In this document: piece by piece, positions 7,439-17,030 of the stretch
How the letters are laid out: every line of letters begins with the position of its first letter
How positions within the stretch are numbered: position 1 is the stretch's first letter
NCBI GenBank assembly: GCA_041859045.1
Contig: JBHELB010000026.1
Span: forward strand, 62,001-126,000
DNA length: 64,000 bases
DNA from: JBHELB01 sp041859045
GTDB taxonomy: Bacteria > Hydrogenedentota > Hydrogenedentia > Hydrogenedentales > SLHB01
Direction: 5' to 3'
The notes under the pieces: model-generated
The model's input: only the letters and a program-made list of their open reading frames with translations
What the model was told of the DNA's origin: nothing
Databases searched by the model: none
Translations under genes and position numbers: made by a program

Positions 7439-8623
7439 CTACCGGTTCCACCGGATTCCGACATGCTCGATTCGATCTCCGTCGCGAACGATGGTCAAGT
7501 GCCCCGCGAACAGGAAACAATGACCGGGATTTTTCTGTAGAGAAGGGCCGCGCCCCTGCGGCGCGTCGTAGAGCCCCACCTGAATCGCGTAGTCGCCCGC
7601 CGCGACGTCCGGGCCAATGGTCAGCGTGAACGGCTCCATCTCGTAGTGCCGTCCTGCCTCCCAACGCGCCAGCGGCGGCGACAACTGGGAACTGTGCGTC
7701 AGCGCGATGCCCGTCGAACTCTTCGCGAGGCGGCCATTGCAGAAGTGCATGAAGCTGATGCAGTTGAGGTCTCTCGGCGGCTCATTGTCGACCTTCCACG
7801 AGTAGGCCATCGTGACGCGGTCAACGCCGTCCCACTCGAATTTCGTGATGATCGGTTCCATCGCGTGCCCGGCGGTGACCTTTTGCTCGGCCTCGGTGAA
7901 GGTCAGCGCGTCGAGGTATTTTCCCATGACTTCGTTTACCTCGCCGTACGCCTGGATGCATCCATCGTCGAGCCAGAGCGCTTGGTTACACAGCTCGCGG
8001 ATCGTGGCGGGACTGTGCGAAACGAGCACGACGGTGCTGCTGTGCGCCGTGATGCGATCTTTCATGATCGTCGTGCTCTTGCGCTGAAACTCCGCGTCGC
8101 CCACGCCAAGCACTTCATCCACCAGCAGGATTGTCGGGTCGATCTGAAACGCGACGGCGAACGAAAGGCGCGCGCGCATGCCCTGCGAATAGGTAACGAG
8201 CGGCTCATCAAAGAAATCGCCCAGTTCGGCGAATTCCTGCACGGCATCCATCTTCTTCAGCATGGCGCGGCGACTGTATCCTTGCAACATACCGCCGAGA
8301 ATAACGTTCTCGCGGCCGCTGAGATACGGAATAAAGGCCAGATTCAGGGAGAGCAGCGATGCGCTCGCCCCTGGGCGAAGGGTGATCTTTCCTTTGTCCG
8401 GCTCGATGATGCCCGCGATGCAACTGAGCAATGTACTTTTGCCCGCGCCGTTGCGCCCGATAATGCCCAGCGAGTCGCCCTCGTAGAGATCGAACGTCAC
8501 GCCGCGCACGGCCTCGAATCGCCGGGGGCGAAAGACGTTGTGCCCTTTGAGGTAGTAGGAAATCGACACGTCGTGGACTTGCAGCAAGGGCGAGCTGTCG
8601 GTGGTCAGAATGCCCCTGCTCAT
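7439..8623 (-). CDS. wzt: Polysaccharide ABC transporter, ATP-binding subunit (Wzt-like)
   Basis: The start at 8623 overlaps the wzm stop as ATGA; longer in-frame starts run into wzm. The 394-residue product has an ABC ATPase at about 10-255: GRNGAGKST (Walker A), TYSQGMRARLSFA (signature), ILLVDEVLGVGD (Walker B) and VSHSP (H loop). The insertion FRPRRFEAVRGVTFDL is typical of the CPR/TagH/Wzt branch. Residues about 275-394 form the C-terminal beta-sandwich that in Wzt proteins reads the chain terminus before export. With Wzm it would move a finished polysaccharide across the inner membrane. Chain-end recognition fits the methyl- and sulfotransferases downstream, since methyl caps are classical Wzt signals. 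Confidence 0.93.
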   Translation of the reverse strand: MSRGILTTDSSPLLQVHDVSISYYLKGHNVFRPRRFEAVRGVTFDLYEGDSLGIIGRNGAGKSTLLSCIAGIIEPDKGKITLRPGASASLLSLNLAFIPYLSGRENVILGGMLQGYSRRAMLKKMDAVQEFAELGDFFDEPLVTYSQGMRARLSFAVAFQIDPTILLVDEVLGVGDAEFQRKSTTIMKDRITAHSSTVVLVSHSPATIRELCNQALWLDDGCIQAYGEVNEVMGKYLDALTFTEAEQKVTAGHAMEPIITKFEWDGVDRVTMAYSWKVDNEPPRDLNCISFMHFCNGRLAKSSTGIALTHSSQLSPPLARWEAGRHYEMEPFTLTIGPDVAAGDYAIQVGLYDAPQGRGPSLQKNPGHCFLFAGHLTIVRDGDRIEHVGIRWNR

Positions 8624-9396
8624 ACCGGCACCCGCTTTCCGTACTTGGCGTCGAAATGCCGAATCAGCAGCACGCCGACGACAATGCCGATCAAAGAACA
8701 CCCGGCGATGAGCCCGAGTTCGCTCCACACCGGCCACTGGTTGTACATGAATCCGTTCCGCGCGGACGAGATGATAAGCACCATCGGGTTGAGCCGCAGA
8801 TAGTGCTCGAAGGGATGGTCCTTGACGTGATAGAAGATCGCGGACGCGAAAAACCAGATGTTAACCGCGTGGCTGAGGCCTTTGTGCAGATCGGGCACGA
8901 AGGGAATCACGGCGCACAGCGGCAATGCCATCCCCAGAATGAACAAGATCATCACAGCGACCGTGGGAATCGCGCCGAGCCAGTAGATCGACGGATAGTG
9001 ATGACAGAGGGCCAACACCACCACGAGGAGAACGAGCGAGAGCAGAAAGTTGTAGAACTTCGTAAAGAGACTGATCAGCGGAAATACGAGTTTTGGAATG
9101 CGCACCTGGCGCGCCAGGGCAATCTGCTGGTACACGACGTGCGAGGCATCCAGCAGGCCCGCGGAAAACAGCCGCCACATTACCAATCCCACAAGTAAAT
9201 AGGGAAGAAACTGGGCGTCGCCGCCGTAGAGCAAGATGCCGAACACGAAGTAGTAGACGCCCATGTCGAGAATCGGCTCAAGAACCCACCAGATGCTGCC
9301 CAAATGAAAGCGCGTGGACTCCAGGCGAAAGTCCGCCCACGATCGATAGAGGATCAGCATCGAGTAGTGATGCAACAGGGCAATCCGTTTGATCAT
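8620..9396 (-). CDS. wzm: Polysaccharide ABC transporter, permease subunit (Wzm-like)
   Basis: The start at 9396 gives a 258-residue protein beginning MIKRIALLHHYSMLILYRSW, the usual cytoplasmic amphipathic N-terminus of ABC-2 polysaccharide permeases. LGSIWWVLEPILDMGVYYFVFG follows, the conserved entry into the first helix. Five to six membrane helices are predicted, and the C-terminus contains LNPMVLIISSARNGFMYN, also typical. It lies between the double glycosyltransferase (35 bases upstream) and wzt (four-base overlap). Together with Wzt it forms the export channel for an O-antigen- or capsule-like polymer. Confidence 0.93.
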   Translation of the reverse strand: MIKRIALLHHYSMLILYRSWADFRLESTRFHLGSIWWVLEPILDMGVYYFVFGILLYGGDAQFLPYLLVGLVMWRLFSAGLLDASHVVYQQIALARQVRIPKLVFPLISLFTKFYNFLLSLVLLVVVLALCHHYPSIYWLGAIPTVAVMILFILGMALPLCAVIPFVPDLHKGLSHAVNIWFFASAIFYHVKDHPFEHYLRLNPMVLIISSARNGFMYNQWPVWSELGLIAGCSLIGIVVGVLLIRHFDAKYGKRVPV

Positions 9397-9431
9397 GGCG
9401 CGTACTTCACCACCGTTCACGCCGGAGCGTG

Positions 9432-12308
9432 TCACACATTGTACTGATCCGAATGCGCGCGCATGTTTTCCAGATCCCAATACTTGCGCCCGCTCGGGAA
9501 GTTCCACCCATTGAACTGCTGCGACGGCGGCAACGCGATGTACCCCACGTGCGGCAGGAAGTGGACTGCGGCGGGACGGTGGTAACGACCGTTCGCGACG
9601 TCGTCGTACACTTTTCGGATCGCCTCGGCGTACTGCTCCGCCATGTCTTTGGCGGTGAACTTGCCGTCGATGACCCGCCGATGCGCTGCCTGTCCGAAAC
9701 GCGGCAATAGGTCCGGCTCGCGGTACAGACGCTCAATCGCGTCGGCGAACGCTTGGATGTCGCCGATCGGCGCGACCAATCCGTTCTCACCGTCGGTGAC
9801 GAGATCCGGGGTACCGCTGTTGATCTGGCTCACCACCGGCACACATCCGTGCGCCATCGCCTCGAGCAGGGAGATTGGTAGGCCTTCCCACGCCGACATT
9901 AGCAGAAACACATCGGTTTCATCGAGCAGCGCGCGTACGGAGGAGTACGACAGGCGCCCGGGGAGCCGCACGCGGCCATCGCGGATATAGTCGCGCAGGG
10001 CTTCCTGCAATTTCGGCATCGCGTCGCCCTCACCCACAAGCGTCAGACAGAACGGAATCTTGCGGTCGTCCAACGCGTCGGCAATCTGGACGTAGTCGGA
10101 AATGCGTTTCTGGTGCTCGACAATGCGGCCGGTGTAGACGATGCGCAACGGGGCCTCGGGCGCGCGGCGACGCGGCGTGACCGTTTCGGGAACGTCCTCG
10201 ATCCCCGACGGAATGCAGCGCGTGCGCTCCGCAAAGGCGGGGTTCATTTCTTTCACTTGTTCGTACGTGTAGTTCGACACGCACACGATGGCGTTCCAGT
10301 ACCGGCCAAGGCGATAGGCGTGCTCGTAGTGCTCTACATCATCCGAATGCACAACGCCGATGATGCCGACATTGTCCGGCAGCGCGGGGGAAAGGGCCGA
10401 CGCCTGGTATTCGCAGTTCGGCACAAATACGCACGGGGCATTCTGCTTGAGGAACGCCGTTAAGCGGTTCCAAAAATCCTCAGTCCACAACTTCTGCGGC
10501 GCCATGAAACGCACGGGCACGTCCGGGATGTGCATCTTGTCGCGCTCTTCCAGCGGCCACGTCACCAACATCTGGGCGTCGATGCCCATGTCGATCAAGT
10601 GGCGCATCATCGACACCGTAAGCGTGGTCACCCCGGTGATAGCGAGGTCGCGCGTGGCGAAAATGACCCGCGGACGCTTGGCGCGCTCGGGCAGTTTCGG
10701 GCGATCGATGATCTCCGGCAGGCTTACCTGAAGATCGGATTCGATCAACGTCACAATGCGCTTGAAGTAGTCGGTGAAATCGTATTTTCGCGTGACAACG
10801 TCGCGCCCTTTTCGTCCTTCCGCTTGTGCTTCTTCGGGGTGCTCGCACAGATGGAGAATCAGGTCCGCAGCGCGGCTGAGGTTATGGTACGGCAACACGT
10901 AGCCGCCGCCTTCTTCAAGCGCTTCGGGCGCGCCGCCGCACGACTCAAAAGTGATCACCGGCGTGCTGAGCGCCATCGCCTCATGCACGACGCACGGGAA
11001 CGGATCCATACGCGAACACAGCAAGAACACATTCGCGAGCGCAAACGCGCGTTCCGGCAGATCGTGCGCGCCCAAGAAATGGACGTGCCCTTCCATACCG
11101 GCGTGCTTCATTTCCATCTCGCAGTATTGCTCGAACTGGTACGGCGTGATCGCCCCGCTGCCGCCCAGCCACACGAAGTGCAGTGAGCGCGAGGAGTCCT
11201 TGTTGGCGCGCGAGAAGGCCTCGATCGCGACCGCCAGGAAACGGTCCACCCCCTTGCGAATGTCCAGCGTGCCGCAGCCCATCACGACGAAGGCGTTTTC
11301 AGGCAATCCAAATTCCTTCAACGACTCCTCGCGCAACGCGTTCTTGTCGATCGTCAGGAAGCGCTTGTGCAACAAGCCTTGCGAGATGACCTCCGCTTGA
11401 CCGGGTTGCAGGCGCACATAGTCGTCGGCCACGTCGCGCATGAACCGCGCCGGAAACACCAACTTGTCGCAGGAGCGATAGAGGTAGCGCAGGGACTCCT
11501 TCGGCCAGAAAGGCAGGTACTCATGCACCAACGACACCACCGGAATGCCCCGGCTCTGAATGTAGGCCAACGTGCCCATGACGCAGGCCGTGTTGGCAAT
11601 CGCGACCTTCGGACCGGGTGCCGCGATCATGTCCAGGAACCGCCAGAACTCGCGGTAATTGTCGGCGGTCAGTAAAAAGTCGTTCGTACGGGTGATGACA
11701 TGCGCGAACTGTTGATACTCGTCGAGCAAGTCGCCGCCCTCGAGCAGAAAGACGATACACTCGAGATCCTCGTATTGCGCGAAATGCTCGATCAACCGCA
11801 GCAAGATCAGCGGCGCGCCGGTGCGGCTCGCCTCGTGGCCCACAAAAACGATCTTCGTCTTCCCCGGGGTCCCGAGGAGCCCCTCTTCGTTGGCGCGGGG
11901 ATGAAGCGGGCACGGCCGGAGAATGCCCTGCCGGATCGCCCACGCGATCCGCGATTCCGTGTCTTCCGGCGGACGCGCGTTCGGCGTCGTCTTGATGTGG
12001 TAATAGAGCGGATTGATGCCCTTTTCGACGCATTCCGGATGCTTGATCAGGAATTCCGTCGTATTGAACACCGCCGACGGATTGTAGCCGCGGGCCGCGC
12101 CTTCAAGAAAGTAATGGACGATCGGATGCTGGCTGGTCCGGTTCGCTTCCGGGAAGTTCGACTTGTAGTAGCCGTGATCAAACGCCGTGCTCCGAGCGAC
12201 TTGCCAACCCTGATAGAACTGGGTAAAGGCCTTTACGACCTGAAACTTGAGCAAGGGTCTGTAGAATAGAGGCGAAAACGCGATCAACCGCTTGAGCTTG
12301 AGCAGCAT
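9432..12308 (-). CDS. Bifunctional protein with two GT4 glycosyltransferase domains
   Basis: A 958-residue protein. Residues about 35-130 carry FDHGYYKSNFPEA and NPSAVFNTTEFLIKHPE with HYFLEG, a helical N-terminal module common in large O-antigen glycosyltransferases. The first GT4 domain (about 150-490) has KIVFVGHEASRTGAPL at its start and CSRMDPFPCVVHEAMALSTP as the donor-site loop. The second (about 545-915) starts RVIFATRDLAITGVTT and has MSAWEGLPISLLEAMAHG. Two complete GT-B enzymes in one chain suggest alternating linkages in a repeating unit. GAGGAG lies six bases before the ATG. The gene is directly upstream of wzm. Confidence 0.88.
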   Translation of the reverse strand: MLLKLKRLIAFSPLFYRPLLKFQVVKAFTQFYQGWQVARSTAFDHGYYKSNFPEANRTSQHPIVHYFLEGAARGYNPSAVFNTTEFLIKHPECVEKGINPLYYHIKTTPNARPPEDTESRIAWAIRQGILRPCPLHPRANEEGLLGTPGKTKIVFVGHEASRTGAPLILLRLIEHFAQYEDLECIVFLLEGGDLLDEYQQFAHVITRTNDFLLTADNYREFWRFLDMIAAPGPKVAIANTACVMGTLAYIQSRGIPVVSLVHEYLPFWPKESLRYLYRSCDKLVFPARFMRDVADDYVRLQPGQAEVISQGLLHKRFLTIDKNALREESLKEFGLPENAFVVMGCGTLDIRKGVDRFLAVAIEAFSRANKDSSRSLHFVWLGGSGAITPYQFEQYCEMEMKHAGMEGHVHFLGAHDLPERAFALANVFLLCSRMDPFPCVVHEAMALSTPVITFESCGGAPEALEEGGGYVLPYHNLSRAADLILHLCEHPEEAQAEGRKGRDVVTRKYDFTDYFKRIVTLIESDLQVSLPEIIDRPKLPERAKRPRVIFATRDLAITGVTTLTVSMMRHLIDMGIDAQMLVTWPLEERDKMHIPDVPVRFMAPQKLWTEDFWNRLTAFLKQNAPCVFVPNCEYQASALSPALPDNVGIIGVVHSDDVEHYEHAYRLGRYWNAIVCVSNYTYEQVKEMNPAFAERTRCIPSGIEDVPETVTPRRRAPEAPLRIVYTGRIVEHQKRISDYVQIADALDDRKIPFCLTLVGEGDAMPKLQEALRDYIRDGRVRLPGRLSYSSVRALLDETDVFLLMSAWEGLPISLLEAMAHGCVPVVSQINSGTPDLVTDGENGLVAPIGDIQAFADAIERLYREPDLLPRFGQAAHRRVIDGKFTAKDMAEQYAEAIRKVYDDVANGRYHRPAAVHFLPHVGYIALPPSQQFNGWNFPSGRKYWDLENMRAHSDQYNV

Positions 12309-12473
12309 GCCATCTCCTCGGTCCCATTTCCCAGAAACGGTTCGAGTTCCGTTCCGAGGTCAGAGACGAATACGCTCCCCATCCCCCCCGCGCGCACAGC
12401 CAGGCGCGCCGAGTCTTCCCCAAGTCATACTAACTCTTGGCAGGATTCACTTTACTGAAGGCCTCTCCGGGGA

Positions 12474-13847
12474 TCAACCTCCTCGTCGAAAAGGACCGCG
12501 AATAACGAAGACGCGGAGCTGCATGCCAAATGCGGCAATTCGACCTACGCCCAGCGTAAGCTCTTTAGCGCGTTCCGAAATGGAACGATTTCGGGGGGTG
12601 AGCGCGAAGGCGAAGCGGGCAAGCCCGCGGGCAAGACTGCCCCACAGCGTCATGCTGGGTTCAACACGCCCCTCGCGTTCGAAGGCAAGCATACTTTCGT
12701 AGACGGCGATGCCCGCCTTGAACAGTTCGCGCAAGCTGAAGCGCTCGGGGCTGACCTTGTGCAGCACCCGGGCCTCCGAGGTCAGGCCGATCTCGAATCC
12801 CAGCCGCTGAATCGCGATCGCCGCGACGACCTCTTCGCCCGACGCCGCCGTGGTGCCGCCGCGCCCGTAGCGGGGACTGAAGCCGCCGATCCGGAACAAG
12901 GCTTCACGGCGCGCGCTCCAGTTCGCGCCGAAAGGAAAGTCCTTCCAGGAAGCGCAGGCGGTATAGCCCGGCGCGGAAGGCCGCAGGTCGGTCCAGAACG
13001 GGGCCAGCGCCTCGCCATACCACCAGGGCGCGGGCGACGGGGGGATTAGCTCGATGGCACCGCCGATCACCCCCGCGCTAGGATGGTTTTCGTACGCCGC
13101 CAGTAGTCGCTCGCAAAGCGTTGGGTCGGCAATGGCGTCGTCGTCGAGGTAGAGCACGATGTCTCCGTGGGCCTCGAGAAGTCCCGCGTTGCGCGCATGC
13201 GACAAGCCGGGGACCGGGCACTTCACCTCGCGCCCAGGAACTGCCTCCGACCCTCGCCGTTGGTTCCAGTCCTGAATCAGGCCGGAGAAGTCTTCGCGAG
13301 CCGGGGCGTTATTCACCACAATCACCTCAAACCGGCTTGGCGAAAGGGTTTGCGTGGCGAGGGCCTCGAGCGCCTGACGCAAGAGTGCGGAGTCGCGGTT
13401 CGTGCAGACGACCACGGACAGCGGGTAGTCCGGAGGGACAGCAGAGGCGATGCGCCGTTCCCATGCGTCGGCGAATCGCTCGGCGACACACCGACGTACC
13501 TGAGCGTCTATCCCAGGGGGATTCGCGGGAAGAGAAAAATCCCATACCGGATTCTCCGCTTCAGGCTTTTGGCCAAGCCCTGCGTAGACCATGCCGTTGC
13601 AGGCGTTTTCCGTGATATGAAGAAGGACCCGTGGGACGGGCCAGACCGCAGTCTGGTTCGCAGGGGTAATGAGGAAATCACCCCGCGCCCTCAGAAATGC
13701 GCGCCAGCGCTCCGCGATGCGTCTCGCGCGGTCATCGTCGGCCGACTCGACGCGGAAGGCAATTGGTCCGGCGTCGAGGTCATGGAAGAAGTCATTGCGC
13801 ATTTCGCCGAGACCGCCGGATGAACCTGGTTCGCAACAGACGCCCAT
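12474..13847 (-). CDS. GT2-family glycosyltransferase with N-terminal extension
   Basis: A 457-residue protein. Residues about 140-380 are a GT-A glycosyltransferase: PLSVVVCTNRDSALLRQAL opens the fold, LSHARNAGL follows, and DIVLYLDDDAIAD carries the DDD metal/nucleotide-sugar motif. GANWSARREALFRIGGF is the acceptor loop. The first 140 residues resemble no family I recognise. AAGGA precedes the ATG at 13847 by seven bases; an internal ATG at 13802 is possible. It lies 165 bases upstream of the double glycosyltransferase, on the same strand, so it probably opens the polysaccharide cluster. Confidence 0.85.
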   Translation of the reverse strand: MGVCCEPGSSGGLGEMRNDFFHDLDAGPIAFRVESADDDRARRIAERWRAFLRARGDFLITPANQTAVWPVPRVLLHITENACNGMVYAGLGQKPEAENPVWDFSLPANPPGIDAQVRRCVAERFADAWERRIASAVPPDYPLSVVVCTNRDSALLRQALEALATQTLSPSRFEVIVVNNAPAREDFSGLIQDWNQRRGSEAVPGREVKCPVPGLSHARNAGLLEAHGDIVLYLDDDAIADPTLCERLLAAYENHPSAGVIGGAIELIPPSPAPWWYGEALAPFWTDLRPSAPGYTACASWKDFPFGANWSARREALFRIGGFSPRYGRGGTTAASGEEVVAAIAIQRLGFEIGLTSEARVLHKVSPERFSLRELFKAGIAVYESMLAFEREGRVEPSMTLWGSLARGLARFAFALTPRNRSISERAKELTLGVGRIAAFGMQLRVFVIRGPFRRGG

Positions 13848-14083
13848 GAAAATTCCTTATTGCAACGGTCGGAGGACCTCTTATGAAAAGAAGCCCACAA
13901 CACCGGTCTCAATGCGCTCATCAGCTCTTGGGGCACATGGGGCCAACGCCCGCCAAGTATATAGCACCTGCAAAGAAACGCGGGAACGGTTTCTTGCGGC
14001 AGATTTCGGAAACCCATTGCGCCGCAGCAGGATAAAGTATATTACGTGGGGTGTGGTTCCTGGGATAACGTGGAGACAATCTG
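13848..14083. other. Divergent intergenic region with candidate promoters
   Basis: The gap separates the minus-strand polysaccharide cluster from a plus-strand secreted protein. On the minus strand TATATA at 13958-13963 could be a -10 for the cluster. On the plus strand TATATT at 14038-14043 lies about 40 bases before the next start. Neither has a convincing -35 box. Confidence 0.3.
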
Positions 14084-15271
14084 ATGGTGCGCGCGGCGTG
14101 GTTTGCGTGGATTCTTTTGGCTCTGGCCCCGGCGTGGGCGGAGAAGCCCCCGGAGACCTTCGAGGTGTCCGGGCAGGTCATTAACGTCGATACAGGCCAA
14201 CCCGTCCCCGATATCGAGGTGAACTTAGGCTTCGGCATAACCACGCGCTCGCCCTCGGGCACCGTCTGCTGCGACGGTAGGGGGCCGACGCGAACCGATG
14301 CCTCGGGAAAGTTCTCCTTTTTCCCCTACAAGCCAGGTCCTTTCACCGCGTTTGGCTTCGGTGTCTACGTGAGGGATCCGCCGTGGGTCCTGGCGGGAGA
14401 ACAGAAGGGGTTCACCTACAAATCCGGGGAGACATACACCGGTCTTCGCATTGAGGTGTGCGAGGGAGGAGTGGTATCGGGCCGGGTGTACAACGAAGAC
14501 ACTCAAGAAGGGATAGAAGGCGCAAAGATATCGGTTAACTCGGAACACGAGACCACCACGGACGCGAACGGGGTCTACCGGCTCACGGGGTTTGAAAAGC
14601 GGAAATATACTCTGACGCTGAGCAACGTACCGGGGTATCAGGCGATAGGCCTAATGCGGGACAAAGAAATCGACATCGACCTCCGCCAGCGACTGGAGAA
14701 TATCGATTTTGCGCTTCCGTCCTTGCGCCCGGTGTCCGGGGTAGTCGTGGACGAAAACGACCAGCCCATGGCCAACGTGCCGGTAACCGTTCGCTTCACT
14801 ACGGGGCAGAACGGCGAGAGCCTTCCTCGCCATGAGGAAACGGTTACCGATGCACAAGGCCGGTTTTCAGCATCAACTGGGTTGGCCGGATATTCGTTCT
14901 ACGTGGAAACCGATGCGCCCGGCCGCATTTCGATGCCGCGGGTGAGCTACAGGCTTGGAGAAGCCGGAACGCCCGATGTGAAGGTCGTCGTTCAGCTTCC
15001 GGCGATCTTGTCGGGGAGAGTGGTGACCTCGCGCGGAGTCCCCGTGGAAGGCGCTAAGGTCTTCTGGATTTATCGGCACAGTAGCGGCGGATACCAGGGG
15101 CGCGAGGAGATTGAGACGAACGCCAACGGCGGCTTCTTGTTCGAGCACCTGTATCCCGGCGAGTACGAGGTGCGAATTTCCGACTCATCCTCCGCGTCGA
15201 CGCGCGTTACCCTCGCGCCAGGACAACACACAAAAGACGTCACGCTTATCCAGGACTCGAAAGACCAGTAG
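14084..15271 (+). CDS. Secreted protein with carboxypeptidase-regulatory-like beta-sandwich repeats
   Basis: A 395-residue protein with a clear Sec signal peptide (cleavage predicted after PAWA, residue 19). The mature part is a chain of about four beta-sandwich modules of the CarbopepD_reg-like type, each with the pattern G-x-V-x(n)-G-x-P-[IV]-x-[DG]-[IV/A]-V and a TDAxGxF/Y turn: TDASGKFSF, TDANGVYRL, TDAQGRFSA and TNANGGFLF. Such modules are structural or ligand-binding; no catalytic domain is present. GGAG lies eight bases before the ATG. It ends five bases before the convergent galE. Confidence 0.8.
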   Translation: MVRAAWFAWILLALAPAWAEKPPETFEVSGQVINVDTGQPVPDIEVNLGFGITTRSPSGTVCCDGRGPTRTDASGKFSFFPYKPGPFTAFGFGVYVRDPPWVLAGEQKGFTYKSGETYTGLRIEVCEGGVVSGRVYNEDTQEGIEGAKISVNSEHETTTDANGVYRLTGFEKRKYTLTLSNVPGYQAIGLMRDKEIDIDLRQRLENIDFALPSLRPVSGVVVDENDQPMANVPVTVRFTTGQNGESLPRHEETVTDAQGRFSASTGLAGYSFYVETDAPGRISMPRVSYRLGEAGTPDVKVVVQLPAILSGRVVTSRGVPVEGAKVFWIYRHSSGGYQGREEIETNANGGFLFEHLYPGEYEVRISDSSSASTRVTLAPGQHTKDVTLIQDSKDQ

Positions 15272-15276
15272 CCGCG

Positions 15277-16266
15277 CTACGCCTTTTGGTGGAAGTTCCA
15301 GGCGTGCCGGACGATGGCCTCGAGTTCCGCGTACTGTGGCGTCCAGCCGAGCACGTCGCGGGCACGGTTGGCGGCGGCGACCAACTCCGGCGGATCGCCG
15401 GGGCGGCGCGGCACGTCCGTCTCCGGGATCGTCCGGGCGGTGACGGCGCGGCAGGTGTTGATTACTTGGCGCACGGTGTAGCCCTGGCCGGTCCCGAGGT
15501 TGATGGGCAAGCTCGCCCCGCCATCCATCAGGTAGTCCAACGCCGCTACGTGCGCGCTCGCCAGATCACAGACGTGAATGTAATCGCGGATGCAGGTGCC
15601 GTCGGGCGTCGGGTAGTCCTGTCCGAACACCTCAATCGCCGCTCGACGCCCCAGCGCCGCGTCGAGCACCAGCGGAATCAGGTGGGTTTCGGGATCGTGC
15701 AGTTCGCCCAGACGGCCCTGGGGGTCGGCGCCCGCGGCGTTGAAGTATCGCAGGGGCACGCTGCGCAGGCCGTAGGCGGTCTCGAAATCCCGCAGGACCT
15801 GCTCCACCATCAGCTTGCTGCGGCCGTAGGGGTTGATCGGGTTCTGCGGCGTGTCCTCGGTAATGGGCACGCGCTCCGGGGTGCCGTACGTGGCGCAGGT
15901 CGAGGAAAAAACAAACGTGCGGACGCCCGCCGTCACCATGCTGTCGAGCAGGGCGACGGTTCCCGCAACGTTATTGCGGTAATACTTGCCGGGATCTTTG
16001 ACCGACTCGCCGACGTAGGCGTACGCCGCGAAGTGCAACACGGCCTCGACGGAATAGTCCTTGAGCACTTGGGTGACGGTGGGGCGATCGGCGATGTCCG
16101 CGACCACAATGGGCACGCCGAGCGCGGCGCGCGCGCGTTCGCGGTGTCCGTACACGAGGTTATCGAGGATCACGACCTCTTTGCCGGCTTCTTTGAGCGC
16201 CAGCGCGGTGTGACTACCGATATAGCCCGCGCCGCCGGTCACCAAGACAGTGGACTTCTTCGCCAT
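15277..16266 (-). CDS. galE: UDP-glucose 4-epimerase
   Basis: A 329-residue short-chain dehydrogenase of the extended type, the normal length for GalE. TGGAGYIGS at 10-18 binds NAD, FSSTCATYG holds the catalytic Ser/Thr, and YGRSKLMVEQ is the YxxxK motif. NAAGADPQGRLGE and GTCIRDYIHVCDLA are characteristic of GalE itself rather than of other epimerases. AGGAG lies eight bases before the start. It interconverts UDP-glucose and UDP-galactose and can supply galactosyl donors to the nearby polysaccharide cluster, though it is not in the same operon. Confidence 0.93.
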   Translation of the reverse strand: MAKKSTVLVTGGAGYIGSHTALALKEAGKEVVILDNLVYGHRERARAALGVPIVVADIADRPTVTQVLKDYSVEAVLHFAAYAYVGESVKDPGKYYRNNVAGTVALLDSMVTAGVRTFVFSSTCATYGTPERVPITEDTPQNPINPYGRSKLMVEQVLRDFETAYGLRSVPLRYFNAAGADPQGRLGELHDPETHLIPLVLDAALGRRAAIEVFGQDYPTPDGTCIRDYIHVCDLASAHVAALDYLMDGGASLPINLGTGQGYTVRQVINTCRAVTARTIPETDVPRRPGDPPELVAAANRARDVLGWTPQYAELEAIVRHAWNFHQKA

Positions 16267-16397
16267 CGAGACTTCTCCTGAGGGTCAATCGCGCGCACGC
16301 GGTTGTGGTTTGGGCGAACATGCCACGCCATGCCCGCCCATTTCAACTTGGGCAATCACACAGGTCGGGTTTTGGCGCAGCAGCCTTGGGTTTGGGT

Positions 16398-16427
16398 TTG
16401 ACGGCTTCCCCAACGCACCCGTATAGT
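16398..16427 (+). promoter_or_regulatory. Promoter of pgsA-der-plsY
   Basis: TTGACG at 16398-16403 and TATAGT at 16422-16427 are separated by 18 bases. The predicted transcript starts about 38 bases before the pgsA ATG. Confidence 0.65.
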
Positions 16428-16471
16428 GGCGGCGGGTAAGATTAGGGGAAACGGGGTATCCGGGAGAGCGC

Positions 16472-17023
16472 ATGACCCTCGCAAACCGCATCACGCTCGT
16501 GCGCATTTTGCTTGTTCCTGTGTTTGCAGTCCTGGTGATGAGCTACACGCAGGGAGAGCCGTGGCTGCGCCATGCCGCGTTGGCGGTCTTTGTGGTGGCG
16601 GCGCTGTCGGACGCCCTCGACGGCTTTGTCGCGCGGGCGTACAACCAAAAGAGCCGTCTGGGCGCGGTGCTGGACCCGCTCGCCGACAAACTCTTGGTGA
16701 ATACGGCGTATATTTTCCTCGCGGTCAATCAGGAACTGGCCACGCCCATTCCCAAGTGGTTTCCGGTGATTATTCTCAGCCGCGACGCGATCATCACGGT
16801 CGGGGCGTATCTTATCAACGAGTATTTTGGGCCGGTTCGCGTCCGGCCCCGCCTCTCTGGTAAACTAACCACTGTTTTCCAGATGGGCCTGATCTGCGCT
16901 GTGCTGCTCGAAGTCAGCTTCGTGCGTCCTCTGCTCTACGCAACCGTGGCGATTACCCTCGTTTCGTTTGTGGACTACCTGTACCAGGGCGTGCGTCAGA
17001 TCGGAAACGAAGACGGAGCCTAG
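16472..17023 (+). CDS. pgsA: CDP-diacylglycerol-glycerol-3-phosphate 3-phosphatidyltransferase
   Basis: A 183-residue integral membrane enzyme of the CDP-alcohol phosphatidyltransferase family. The signature DGxxARxxxxxxxxGxxxDxxxD is present as DGFVAR followed by GAVLDPLADK (residues about 50-72). LANRITLVRILLVPVF at the start is also typical of PgsA. It catalyses the committed step to phosphatidylglycerol in the cytoplasmic membrane. It begins an operon with der and plsY, so two phospholipid genes flank the ribosome-assembly GTPase. Confidence 0.92.
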   Translation: MTLANRITLVRILLVPVFAVLVMSYTQGEPWLRHAALAVFVVAALSDALDGFVARAYNQKSRLGAVLDPLADKLLVNTAYIFLAVNQELATPIPKWFPVIILSRDAIITVGAYLINEYFGPVRVRPRLSGKLTTVFQMGLICAVLLEVSFVRPLLYATVAITLVSFVDYLYQGVRQIGNEDGA

Positions 17024-17030
17024 AGAGACC